64,000 bases of DNA from Saururus chinensis. Taxonomy: Eukaryota; Streptophyta; Magnoliopsida; Piperales; Saururaceae. Below, in pieces: positions 48,879-59,694 of the stretch. Each line of letters begins with the position of its first letter. The stretch's first letter is position 1. A program made the position numbers and the translations under genes. The notes beneath the pieces are model-generated. The model had not been told where the DNA came from and made no database searches. It saw only the letters and a list, made by a program, of their open reading frames with translations. The stretch lies in the NCBI GenBank assembly GCA_035235625.1, contig CP141142.1:27476995-27540994 (forward strand). The letters are read 5' to 3'.

Positions 48879-50201
48879 TGATCGTTTATCATTAAACCTT
48901 TTGCAAATGTACAAGGTAATTGTACTAGGATAAGTATTTAAGGGTTGTCGAACCTCAGGGACGGATGAATTATCACTAAATCTAAAGAGGAATTTGCTGA
49001 TTAAAAACTAAAAAGAACTTAAAAAAATTAAGTAAAGAAAGTATCAATTAAATTAAAAGCAAGAAATTAATATGATGGAAATTACTTAGGAAATCGAATC
49101 CACTATAGAACCATAACAATTCTTTAACTTTTAATCTAAATCTAGTATGAATATGAACAAGTATTCTTAGCTACAAGCTAGAATTACTTCAGAAAAAATC
49201 ATTAATTAAACTCCATGGCATGAACTATCTTCGACAATAGCACGAATCATTTACACTAAACTAGATATATGCATGACCCGTCTAATCTTAGTATAGCTCA
49301 TCCAAGTCATTAATTATCTGAACATTAAAACTATTATATGACCATCTCATCTAAATCAAAGAAATTAGAATTGATGCAAATATCAAAACCACATCAATCT
49401 ATCATCTACAAGACAATAAATCAACATAGACTTGAATAAACATTTAAAGCTCTTCCATTAAAAAGGAAATCTTTATCATACAATTGTCATCATTAACAAC
49501 TGAGATCTAAATTAAAAAGAAAAGAAACTGAAACTTATCTATAGCTTCATCAACTCCTAAGTAAAAGAAAAGTCTAGCCTTCCATTGTAGAAGAAAGCAC
49601 TTGAATCTCTAGTAAAAACTTTGAGTTCTCTTCCATCTTCTTCTTCCTTTTTCTCTTCATAAAATCTACTGGAATCCTCCAATTTCGAGCCAAATATGTC
49701 TTTATATAGGCATAAGAACCGTAGGAAGAAGCTGTATATGAAAAGGACTCAAAATTGGCTGAAACAAGGAAACTGCGCGTTATCCCATTCAAACGCCCTG
49801 CCTGCCCGTTCAAACGGCTACAGTGTTTCTGCAATCTGGACAGTTCTTTCTGGACAGTCCATATTCTATTCATTAAGCTTTTCTTCATGACCATATTAGT
49901 TTCCAACTTGTTTATAACTCCAAAAAGTTGTCCAAACATCGTCCAAGTACCTCGATAAGCGCACTTTACCTACAAAACATAAAAATATCACATTTTAGAC
50001 ATGTAGAATATAACTAAAATTCTAACTTGATTTAAATGCATATCTAAACTACTAATAACTACAAAATTATTAATAATTAAACTAAAGTACTAATATCTAT
50101 TTTAATCTAAATAAACTATAACTAACACTAAATTAACCTAATCTATACTAGCAAATAAGATAAAAAGGGATATAAAATAAATATATATTTCATACTTATC
50201 A
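48879..50201 (-). repeat. solo LTR of the Athila-like family with perfect AGGAA duplication
   Basis: Starts TGATCGTTTATCATTAAACC and ends ATACTTATCA, colinear with 5662-7072 but diverged and with the palindrome block in single copy. AGGAA occurs immediately before (48874-48878) and after (50202-50206). No internal region: formed by recombination between two LTRs. Confidence 0.93.
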
Positions 50202-51039
50202 AGGAAGTAGAAGCTATTCTGGAGGCTGGGAGCCGCGGGCTCACCAGACGAGAGGTTGAAGACAACACCAACTGCATCCGCACCCCGCACCCCACTCCCT
50301 GCGCCCTGCAACCGCTCCCGGCGCCAGCGCCCCGCTCCTGATTCTGGCGCCAGCGCCCCACTCCCGATCCTGGCGCCTGTGTCCCGCTCCCAATCTAGCC
50401 GCCCGTGCCCAGATCCCGCTCCTGATCCCTGCACCTGCACCCTGCTCCCACTCCCACTCCCGCTCCTGATCCCGGTGCCCGCTCCTTGTGCCGCGATCCT
50501 GCTCCCCTTGCGTCGCGGCGAGAGGTTGAAGACGACCCTCGCAGGCGGGTCATCCCAGACTGGCCCACGCGGGTCGGCCCAAACCGGCCCACACGGGTCG
50601 TTACTGACCCGCGCCGCGGGTCGCTTCTGACCCGGCCCAAACCGGGGAAATTTAAAAAAAAAATTAAGCCACAAATTTTTTTTTAGCGGCGCTCCTCAAA
50701 AGCATCGCTAAAAGTTTTTTTATTTTTTTATTTATAAATCAATTTTTTTCATAATTTTTAAAATAATTAAATCAATTAGCAACGCTTACGAAAACGTCGC
50801 TAATATTATCCATTAGCGACATTTACTAATAAGCGTCGCTAATAATTATTTATTTTTTAAAATAATAAAATTTTAAATTTTATTTTTTAGCAACGTTTAT
50901 AAACGTCTAATACTATAATATTAGCGACGCTTAGGAAAAAACGTCGTTAATATTGTACAAATAGTGACATTTATAAACGTCGCTAATAGTATCTTTTTGC
51001 GACGTTTGAAGTAAGCGTCGCTAATATGTAGTAACGATG

Positions 51040-51243
51040 GCAATTTTATCGACGCATTTTTATACGTCGCTAATAACTATTAGCAACGTTTAAATGCGTC
51101 GCTAATAGTTAATTTTGTTGTAGTGACTATACTTTTAGCAACGCATAATTTAAGCGTCGCTAATATGAAATAGCGACGGCATTTTTATCAAAGCATGTAG
51201 CGACGCTTTATATGCGTCACTAATAGTAAATTTTGTTGTAGTG
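51040..51243. repeat. duplicated CACTA 3' terminus
   Basis: Two successive right ends, each with TAATAGT(T)AA(A)TTTTGTTGTAGTG, finish at 51125 and 51243. Both are preceded by GACGGCA(A)TTTTTATC and GACGC motifs, so the last 118 bases repeat the end of the element. Confidence 0.8.
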
Positions 51244-52199
51244 CGTTATTTTTGCAAAGTATGCACCTATATATTAACAAGAGCAATTTCATGCCTTTGA
51301 AAGTTATCTATAGTTAATAAAACATTGTTAAATATGAATCTGGTAATAAAAGAATGTTTTGAAATGTAAAATTTATACCAAATAAATTTTTTCTAAGAAG
51401 GAACTAAAAAATAAGTATTTTTCAATGAATTATAGGTCGAGATAACGGAAAATTTTTATGAGTACGTATGAGTTCAAACAAATAACAAGGCCCCACTACT
51501 ACAACGTATGCAAAACAATACTAGACGCCCATAGCTATCTAATAGACGTGAATGCGATTTTTGTATTTATTTAAAAAGTCTTAAAAAGGTTATACACCAA
51601 GTATTTAATGGCAACTTCCCTTGTTGTCGGTAGAGGTACTCCTGATGGTTTACACTGTTAGTCCTGTATCTGACAATGTATGGAAAGCATCCATGAATGC
51701 CCATGCCCGGGTGCTTAGTAGGCCAGGGTATTAGGGTGCCACCAAAGTCGTTGTAATAAAAAAATAGTAAAAGGTTTCATGTTGGTTTATTTTATTTTTA
51801 CGAAGAAAAGGTCAAAACTAGATGGAACGAGATTGAACGTGATTGGTGGAAACTAAGGTTGAATGACAGATTGGGGGAGGCAACTATATGGCTTGTATAT
51901 GTTTTTTTTACTGATGAGAAGTCTCCTACTCTCTTTTTTAACTACCCTACTTTTATTTTTATTTACAGCTTTTCATGAGTCTGTTGGGTTGGGTGGACTA
52001 TAAATGAAAAGTGCATGTATGACTCTTTTGTCACACAACTTATTATTAGAAAGTAATGTCATGATCAAATTGAAATCCGATATATGATGGGCCACTGGAT
52101 TGATATTTGATGGCGCCTGATGTCAACCTCATACTAGACTCGGTGAGAGACCGGCTTCGTATAAATAGCTCTCTCTATATACTCTCAATCTTCATCCTA
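51244..52199. other. HMA upstream region, copy C side (no gene seen)
   Basis: 51500-51830 aligns loosely with 59695-60020 (for example AAAACAATACTAGACGCCC / AAAACAATGCTGGATGCTC), the upstream region of copy D, so it belongs to the HMA duplication. A core-promoter-like TATAAATAGC lies at about 52160-52170, followed by a CTCTCTC stretch, with no gene after it. Confidence 0.5.
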
Positions 52200-52445
52200 A
52201 ATTAATAGTTTTATTTAACAAAAAAATTATTATATATTAATAGTTTTATTTTTTTAAATTTAAGTAGTTCTATACTTAAAAATAAGTATTATAAGTTTAT
52301 TTTTCTTTTTTTTAAATATGAGTTTTACTATTCTATAAAAATTATTATTTTTTAAATGTAACTATTAATACAAGATAAAAAGAGAATATTACTTCGTTGC
52401 ACTTTAATTATAAATGTAGATATTTTATAATAAAAAAATATTTAA
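52200..52445. mobile_element. MITE-like AT-rich element (family member 1)
   Basis: Shares TTAAATTTAAGTAGTT...ACTTAAAAA...ATTATAAG with 52632-52875 and, inverted, with 59554-59694. The ends have decayed, so only the interior is assigned. Confidence 0.45.
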
Positions 52446-52489
52446 AATTTAATTATATTTGACACCTTTAACTAAAAATCCTTCATCCG

Positions 52490-52575
52490 CCATTGAATTG
52501 ACCATGGTCCACTCAAACACCTTCCCATTAATCCATTGAATTGACCATGGTCCACTCTAACACCTTCTCATTAAA
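52490..52575. repeat. 43-bp direct tandem duplication
   Basis: CCATTGAATTGACCATGGTC occurs at 52490 and 52533, followed each time by CACTC(A/T)AACACCTTC and CATTAA. Confidence 0.85.
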
Positions 52576-52631
52576 TTTGAACAATTGGTAGTTGGACTGC
52601 TTTATTTACTCATTTCAAGATTTAAAAATAG

Positions 52632-52875
52632 TACTCCCTCCATCTTATATCAATAGCTTCATTTGGAAGAAAAAAAATGTGTATCCAATTGATTGCTCTA
52701 TTTTCTTAAATTTAAGTAGTTTAGTACTTAAAAAAGAATATTATAAGCTTATTTCTTCATATTTTTTATTGAATATTAAAACCCACATCTAAAAAAAGAG
52801 AAAATAAGTTTATGACACTTTTTTTTAAATAAAATTATTAATACAGGATAAATTTTTTTACTAAATAGAGCTCTT
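52632..52875. mobile_element. Stowaway-like MITE
   Basis: Begins TACTCCCTCCATCTTATATC, the usual start of plant Stowaway elements after the TA target. The right end (AATTATTAATACAGGATAA) is a poor complement. About 240 bp, no coding capacity. Confidence 0.5.
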
Positions 52876-52919
52876 AATTTATGAGAGAATATAAGTGGGG
52901 CAAGACGCAATTAACTCAT

Positions 52920-53170
52920 AGATGGTATGGACTGTTGGATGCAACTTTGAAGAATATTAGGTGACGGAGATTCATTGTGCATGTTAAACGTGTTAGAAGG
53001 ATTGGATCAACGTAATTCAAAGCAGTAGAACATTCCACTATCGATACTTTTGGCACCAAGTCGACGTTGGGAAGCAGCTTCTGCTATCTCCTATAAAGTA
53101 GAAGCTGTTCTTCCATCAAACTGCACATCAGCTAGACGAACAAGACTCGAGAGTGTTCAGTATGACGAAC
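52920..53170 (+). promoter_or_regulatory. promoter and 5' leader of HMA copy C
   Basis: Aligns with 60155-60440 of copy D (GATGGTATGG...CTGTTGGA, GGAGATTC, ATTGGATCAACG / ATTGAATCAACG). TATA box CTATAAAG at 53091-53098, 64 bases before the exon 1 ATG. The box and its spacing are conserved in copy D (60351-60358). Confidence 0.6.
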
Positions 53171-53436
53171 GTAAGCCTTCTCTTCTAGGGAATTCTTAGT
53201 TCTTACATATGAAAGTGAGGATTCTGTATTATATATCGTGGATTAATGTCGATCTGTTAGGGACATGGAAAGTCATTCCGTTTGGATTTCATGTTATAAT
53301 TGTGATAGTTTTGGTAATTAATTTTAACGACATTAATATCCATGTTGTGCAGAAGAAGAAGATAGTGATGAAGGTTCAAATGGATTGCGATAAGTGCCGG
53401 AAAAAGGCGTTGAAGGTTGCTGCCGGAGTAAAAGGT
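53162..53436 (+). pseudogene. HMA-domain (HIPP-like) gene copy C: exon 1 and truncated exon 2
   Basis: Exon 1 is ATG ACG AAC (53162-53170) before GTAAGCC; a 182-base intron ends TTGTGCAG at 53352; exon 2 starts at 53353 and reads KKKIVMKVQMDCDKCRKKAL, then KVAAGVKG, after which homology stops. This is the first beta-alpha unit of a heavy-metal-associated domain, with metal ligands in MDCDKC (M-x-C-x-x-C). A complete domain needs about 40 more residues (two strands and a helix) not seen downstream: 53440-54190 is unrelated DNA. It could still be an intact gene with a very long second intron, because AAAG/GTTTGC fits a splice donor, but no third exon was recognised in the window. An uninterrupted frame from 53209 to 53688 runs through the intron and is not the gene product. 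Confidence 0.6.
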
Positions 53437-53439
53437 TTG

Positions 53440-54190
53440 CACCAACCTTTAAACTCCGTCGTCCCTCATTTCTTAATTACGTACCCTAACTCTTATCTAC
53501 TAAATTCTCTTATCTCCCATACAAAAAAGTATATACCATACCCCTTTACCCCCCACATTCTGCTTTCTTTCTTCACTCCCGTTGCCAGCATCACCACGAG
53601 TGACACCTCCTCCTTCTCAACCACGACCACGACCACGACCAACAATACAGCAAGTCAAGTCGCCACTGCTCACAGCTGGATCTGGTAGTTTCGGCTAGGC
53701 ATGGCAAGGTGAGGCCACGGAAGCCGGATCTGCCACCTTTGGCCTCGCCCCGAGGCCTAACCAAGTCGGGCTTGGCCAAGCAGAATTGAGGCCAAGTCAG
53801 GCCTGACTAGGCATAGTCGAGGCGAGGCCACCTTGAGCCTGATTAGGCGAAGTCGAGGCCAGCCCATCCTCGGCCTGGCTAGGCAGAGGCGCTGCCAAGC
53901 CTCCTCCTCCTAACCATGCTAAGGTGGCATATAAAGTTTGGCCTCCTTTGTCTAGCTAAGATGAGGTAGCTAGTGCCAGATTTGGTTGCTGGCATGGCCA
54001 CAACTAGCTGCCGCTAGCCGCGAATTAAGAAAAACAAAGAGTGGAGAGGGGGAGTGTCGTCATCACTGCCATTGCGGGAGTGGAAAAAAATTTATTTATT
54101 TTTGGTTTCAATTATTGGGGGAAGTGGGACGAAAATAATGGGAGAGAATAAATAGGAGATTTTTTTACTCTTACTTTAGGGACATAGGAG
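53440..54190. other. unassigned insertion downstream of HMA copy C
   Basis: A (CCACGA)n-like stretch near 53620. 53690-53900 holds degenerate AGGC(GA)AGTCGAGGC repeats. The start (ACTCCGTCGTCCCTC) and end (GGGACATAGGAGTATAGAG) are loosely inverted, so an unidentified terminal-inverted-repeat element is possible. No gene seen. Confidence 0.35.
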
Positions 54191-55004
54191 TATAGAGTGG
54201 CCGGACTAGCGAAAGTACGGTAGGATGGGTGTGGCACACTAATCAAAAATTAATCTTTAAGGGGATTAAGGGGAATACTTTTATGTATTAATCCCTCACA
54301 AACCAATGCTTATATTGAAGAAAACTCAACAAGAATAGCCCCTTGAATCGACCACCATATCCCAATCAATGGAGAAGCCTTTCTCCTTGATCTTGCTTGC
54401 CAATGGAGTGAGAGAGAAGAGGTAGAAGGGGCGGCCAGCAAGGGATTCCTCCCAACAAGTGCAGGCCGAACCAAGGGATGGGGGGCTACATTGGGAGAAA
54501 TGAGGGATGGAAGGAGGGGGGCGGACTGCTCTAGGGCATCCCCTCCTCTCCCATGCTTCCCACTTTTATATCCCTTAACTTCTTTTCTTATTCAGGCCTA
54601 TAAGTGGGATATTATGATTTGGGCTTTCCTGCTTCATTCCTTCCGGTTCAACTTGAGGGTGATACATAATGGGAGCAAGCACTATCTCTCAAAGCCCGCA
54701 AAGGCCTGGACCCCCTGCACACAGCCAAGCTTGCGACAGGGTCGACCCCTCGCTAACTACGGGTCCCATCCTTGACACATAATTTGCGCGTCTGGGCCCC
54801 ACAACATGTTAATGCACTACCTAGTCAAATGCTTAGTGTGCGTGTATGACGTCGGCGGGTCCCAATAGAATTAGTGTAACGAATGCATATGTAGGGTCAG
54901 CGAGACCACTCCCACCACCCTTGGACCCCGTAGCTCCTACCGGCACACCCGGACAGCGACAATGTTGAACCAAACCAAGCCCGAGCCCATACCATGGTCC
55001 AACA
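54191..55004 (-). repeat. copia-type solo LTR (deleted copy)
   Basis: TATAGAGTGG...CATGGTCCAACA, matching 55651-56647 but lacking about 190 bases. Flanks AGGAG and CGGAG differ by one base, an aged 5-bp target duplication. No internal region follows on either side. Confidence 0.7.
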
Positions 55005-55650
55005 CGGAGTTTAGTGGGGTGCATATAGCCCGGTCTTTAAATAAAGGATATATCTCTCTCTATAATAAGTAGGCTGAATATGTGATGAATTAACATGCAT
55101 GTTGACATCTTACCAATTAATGTAAATAATCAGTTTTGCATATTTCAATGATAGCATCGAATAAACCTCCTCCCAAATGTAAATTTTTCTTCGAGAGGTA
55201 CTCTAGGTCGGTCAAGCAATGGTGAGATTATAAGAAACGACAATGGTTGAGTTGTCTTGCTACAACATCACACTTATGGCAAACCACTAATATGGTTTCT
55301 TAAGCTAAAGTTTTGATAAAGGGTCTTCGTTATGCTATTTCTTTCAAGTTGATGCCTTTTAGAATTGGACTCTAAACTTCGAGTTGATCTGATTTGTGGG
55401 ACAGCCTCCATCCCTTGCCATATTAGAAACTATGTGGAGGAACCTAATTAAATTGTTTTGTAGCTCCAATGCTATTTCTATACAACACATGAGAGAGGCT
55501 AACTGGTTCACAGACTTTTTGGCAGTGGCTTTCATTTTATCTATGGTGCGTACACATTCCTTCATAGTAGCAGACCCTGAGAGGCATTGTTGTGCTTGAC
55601 GTGTACCTACCTATTGTTGACGCAATTAATTTTCCTTTTCATTTGAAAAA
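55005..55650. other. inter-LTR region with a possible LINE RNase H remnant
   Basis: 55396-55599 (plus) has an open stretch with AISIQHMREANWFTDFLA. H-x-x-REAN-x-x-(A/T)D-x-LA is the last motif of the RNase H domain fused to plant LINE reverse transcriptases, and loosely similar sequence precedes it from about 55290. One motif is weak evidence. Otherwise nothing recognised. Confidence 0.35.
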
Positions 55651-56647
55651 TGTCGAGTGGCTGGATTAGCGAAAGCACGGTGGGATGGGGGTGATGCACC
55701 AATCAAAAATTAGCCTTTAAAATAATTTACAAAGAATCATGCATAATACTCAAATCAATTACCAATAAACCTTTATCCAATCATAGATCATGCAATTAAG
55801 AATACAAAGAGGGACAATAGCATACTGACCTGGGCATTCCAGCCCTTGCACGCCCTTGAAAAGATCAGCCCTTACTTCTCAATCACAAGAAAACAAGTCA
55901 AGAGATTAGGGGTTACCGTTATGTGTTGATCCCTCACAAACCAAAGCTTGGAGTTAACAAATCACAGAAAGAACAACCCCTTGAATCAATCACCACGTCC
56001 CAAACAATGGAGAAGCCTTTCTCCTTGATCTTGATCGCCAAAGGAGTGAGAGAGGAGAGGTAGGAGGGGCAGCCAACAAGGGATTCCTCCCAAAGTAGTG
56101 CAGGCCAAACCACACAAGAGTAGAGGGGCGGCTGATTGGGAGAGAGGAGGGAAGAAAGGAGGGGGGCGGACTGCTCTAGGGCATGCCCTCTCTCCTATGC
56201 TTTCTCTTTTATACCCCCTTCATTTCCTCTCTTGAATGGGCCTATATGTGGGTTGTTCTTAATTGCTCTATCTTTTGTGTTTCTTCCGGTTCAACTTGAA
56301 GGTCATACACAATAGGAGTAGGCTCTGTCTCTCAGAGCCCGCGGAGGCCTGGACCCCCTGCACACTGCCAAGCCCGCTACAAGGTCGACCCCTCCCTAAC
56401 TACGGGTCCCACCCTTCATATATAATTTGCATGTCTAGACCCCACAATGTGTGAATGCATGACCTAGTCGAATGCATAGTGTGCATGTGTGACGTTGGCG
56501 GGTCCTAATCGAATTAGTGTAACGAAGGCACATGTGAGGTCGGCATGACCGCCCCCACCACCCTTGGACAACGTGGCCCGTACCGGCTCACCCAGACTAT
56601 GACAACATTGGACCGAAACTGGCCCGAGCCCATACCTTGGTCCAACA
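55651..56647 (-). repeat. copia-type solo LTR (complete, 997 bp)
   Basis: TGTCGAGTGG...TTGGTCCAACA, flanked by AAAAA on both sides (55646-55650, 56648-56652; low complexity, so weaker proof). Reverse-complement relative of the plus-strand LTR at 58686. Confidence 0.75.
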
Positions 56648-57179
56648 AAAAAAAGGTGGTGGGTTACGTAGACCCCCTACTAGTGCATTAGCACAAAAAA
56701 TCAGATACAAAGGACTCAACGCCCCTGACGCTACTTAGGATCTACATCCGAAGCTCCACATCTCTGCTTTATTGATCAATCGCTGATAATTCCTTTAAGA
56801 TGTTGGTATCTCAACAAGCATGGATAAGGAGAATATAGAAGATTGTAGTTCACACGCCTTGTTTGCAAGCTCGGGAAGTCAGCCATATTATTAGCCTCTG
56901 TAAATATATTGACTAGAGATATCATACCTTTACATTGACTATTCAATTTTTGCTATTATGTGAAGAATGGACCAATGGATAAAATATTTGCCTACAAACA
57001 TAGATACCAATAGTGAGTCTGAATTATATGAGATTCTCAATTATCCTTTGTTTGGGAAAAATACAACACAGGGTACTATATTTTACTCCCTCTATCTTAC
57101 ATTAATAGCTTTATTTTGGCCAGAAAAATAGTTCCATATTAATAGGTCCATTTTATTCAATTTAAGGATTGAATACATA
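56648..57179. other. spacer with a MITE fragment (no gene seen)
   Basis: Mostly unassigned. 57089-57175 begins TACTCCCTCTATCTTACATT and resembles the start of the MITE at 52632. Confidence 0.45.
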
Positions 57180-58685
57180 GTGGATCCACCTGAAGGGAGG
57201 AAGCCCATTGGGTGTAAAGGATCTTCAAAAAGAAGCTTAAGGTAGATAGGTCAATAGATAAGTACAAAGCGAGATCAGTTGCCAAAGGGTTTACCCAAGT
57301 ATATGGGATAGACTTTAAAGAGACATACCCGTCTGTGTCAAGATTTGACTCAATTAGATGTCTCTTAGCATATGTTGCTTACTTTGATTTAGAGCTACGC
57401 CAAATCAATGTAAAGATCGTCTTCCTAAATGGAGATTTAGAGGATGAGATTTACATAGAACAACATGAGGGTTTTGTAGTTCCTAGAGATTAACACAAGG
57501 TGTGCAAGCTGATAAAATCATTGTATAGCCTAAAACAATTTCCAATGCAATGGTACTTTACTTTTCATAAGGTGATTATTGAATATGGGTTCATAGTGAA
57601 TGAGCACAATCATTGTATCTATACCTTCCGGGATGGGACTAGGTATATGATATTGTCATTGTATGTAGATAACATACTCTTCATGGGGAATGACTTAAGT
57701 ATGATTATCAGTTTGAAGGAATAACTCAAAACCTAGTTTAAGATGAATGACATGGATGAGGCATATTACATCCTTAGGATGAAAATTAATATAAATCGAA
57801 AGGCTAGAAAACTTAGTATATCTAAAGAATCATACATAGAGAGTGTTTTCAAACACTTCAATGTCATTGGTTAGAAGACCATTGAGTCCCTATGTACAAA
57901 TTTACAATGTTGTATAAGAGTATGGCTCCTCAGACTAAGCAAAAAAGACTCCGAATGGAGACAATGCTATATGCACATGCTATTAGCAGCTTAATGTATA
58001 TCATGACCCGTACGAGGCCTAATTTGAGTTTTGTAGTAGGCTTGCTGAGGCAGTACAAAGCGAACCCTAGACTTTAACATCAGGAAGCAGTAAAAAAGGT
58101 ATTTCGGTACCTTTTAGGGTCTAAGAGTTTAAAACTCACTTATCAGGAAGAGAGTCTATCATCGACCAGATATAGTGATTCAGAGTATGTAGGGGATCAA
58201 TATGACAAAAAATCCACTACAGATTTGTCTTCATGTTTGGAGGCGGGGATATATTGTGGGCAGGCAAGAAATAGAATAGTGTTTCTAAGTCTACAATAGA
58301 TACTGAGTTTTATGCATGCAATATTGCAGCTTCCCAAACAATATAGATAAAAGAGTTTTTAGCAAGATTGAGGCTAGAAAATTGGACTGAAGCTCCTGTC
58401 CAAATTTATTGTGATAATCTGGCAACTGTGCCAACACTTAAGAATGGGGAGATCAGTGCCTGGGGTGGGTAAGCACATTAAGGTGCATTACTATTTCATT
58501 TCCAACATGCTACAGAGGGTAAAAGTAACTCTTAGTCATATTCATACTATGGAGATGTTGGCAGATATGTTCACTAAGGCTTTAACGATGAATCTATTTT
58601 CTAAGCATGCTCATAGTATTGGTATTCGACAGGACTAGCTCAAGTCGTTATTAGACTAAATGAGCTCTTCACCCATAGTGGGGGA
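57180..58685 (+). pseudogene. Ty1/copia RT-RNase H remnant
   Basis: Plus-strand pieces of a copia pol 3' half. RT: IDKYKARSVAKGFTQ, then FLNGDLEDEIYIEQHEGFVV, a stop, and KLIKSLYSLKQ with SLYVDNILFMGND. The catalytic YVDD is YVDN here, so the second Asp is lost. RNase H and tail: GKHIKVHYYFISNMLQ and MLADMFTKALTMNLFSKHAH (normally T-K-H-I-D-x-R-x-H-F-I-R and ADIFTK). Several frameshifts and stops occur. It is followed by the polypurine tract AGTGGGGGA (58677-58685) and an LTR at 58686. Gag, protease, integrase and the 5' LTR are absent: a MITE fragment lies directly upstream. Confidence 0.82.
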
Positions 58686-59461
58686 TGTTGGACAAGGGTA
58701 TAGGCTTGGGCCCATTTTATCCACATTGTTAGTGGTTCAAGTGAGCCAGTACAGGCCACGGGGTCCAAGGTTAGTGGGGGCGGTCGTGCCGACCCCAAAT
58801 GAACCATCATGATACTAATTCTAATAGGACCCATATTCGTCACACACACACGCACACTAGGAATGTGACTAAGATGTGCATTAGGCCCCCCTCTTAGGAA
58901 GCCCAATTAAGAAGGGATTAAGAAGGGTATTTAAGGGAGAATAAGATAGGAGAAGCCCTAAGCATTGGGACCCCCTCACTTCTCCTCTCTCCCAATTCTT
59001 CCCCCTTCCTCTCTCCCTTCATGTGGCCTCCCCTTGGTTTTGGGAAAAACCTTCTGACCACCCCTTCTTGTCTCCTCTCTTCCACTCTTTTGAAGGAGAT
59101 CACCCTTCTCGCTGATTGGGGCTTCAAAGACAAGGTGGAGGATGTCTTCCTTGCTAAGATTTCAAGCCAAGATGACGGGTTAAGAGGGATCTACACATAA
59201 GAGGTAAAAACCTCATCCCTTGATTATTCAATTGTGCTCAATTGGAATTGGACGATCATGTGAAGGCTTGAGGACATGCTAAGGGCTTATCAGCCCAAGG
59301 TCAATGAGTTATTGTGCCTTAATTTTAATTTGAATATATGCATGCTCTTGTTTGGATAGATTATTGTTTATGTAAGTGGATTTGCATGTTTCTTGTGTAA
59401 TTAATAAATTAAAGAGGTGATTTTTATGTTCTGCGCCTCCCCCTTGGCCCAAGGATCACCA
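58686..59461 (+). repeat. 3' LTR of the plus-strand copia remnant
   Basis: Starts TGTTGGACAAGGGTATAGGC immediately after the polypurine tract; same family as the solo LTRs at 54191 and 55651 (TGTTGGACCA on their minus strand). The end at GGATCACCA is my estimate. Confidence 0.65.
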
Positions 59462-59553
59462 TGTTTTTGCTAGCTAGCTACTTTACAGTATACATGATTG
59501 TCGTGTTGGTTTAACCAGTAGGAAGGCCACCACTATTAAAATGTGATTAACAT

Positions 59554-59694
59554 ATACGGAGTATAAGAGAAGAAAAAATAAGTTTATAGAACTTTTTTTA
59601 AGTACCCAACCACTTAAATTTTACAAAATAAAGATATTAATATAGAATAATTTTTTCCCCAAATGAACACATTAATTTACGGCGGAGAGAGTAC
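59554..59694. mobile_element. Stowaway-like MITE (family member 3)
   Basis: TACGGAGTATAAG... to ...GGCGGAGAGAGTA. The complement of the interior matches 52632-52875 (TTAAATTTAAGT, ACTTAAAAAA, TAAACTTATTTTTTC). Confidence 0.5.

Larger units (their letters stand above)
40800..51243 (+). mobile_element. large CACTA-type composite (10.4 kb, solo LTR included)
   Basis: Left end CACTACAACAAAATAGAGTA at 40800. Right ends, complement CACTACAACAAAATTAACTA at 51125 and CACTACAACAAAATTTACTA at 51243. Sub-terminal TTAGCGACGC repeats in both orientations fill 40810-41290, 46390-47300 and 50680-51240. Between them are GA arrays, palindromic modules and two C-rich cores (45600-46345 and 48640-50640). No transposase is present. 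Two cores and three repeat zones suggest two elements in tandem or nested; a degraded CACTACAAAGTG near 46832 could mark the inner junction. Left and right flanks do not match each other or the expected empty site. Confidence 0.72.

Noticed and set aside
50138-50674. 178-codon minus-strand frame and 124-codon plus-strand frame
   Set aside because: Minus-strand frame begins outside the core and ends in a solo LTR; repetitive GAG/SGAG composition in C-rich DNA.
54180-56650. A single copia element with LTRs at 54191 and 55651
   Set aside because: The two LTRs have different 5-bp flanks, each nearly matching its own partner, and there is no PBS or polypurine tract in 55005-55650.
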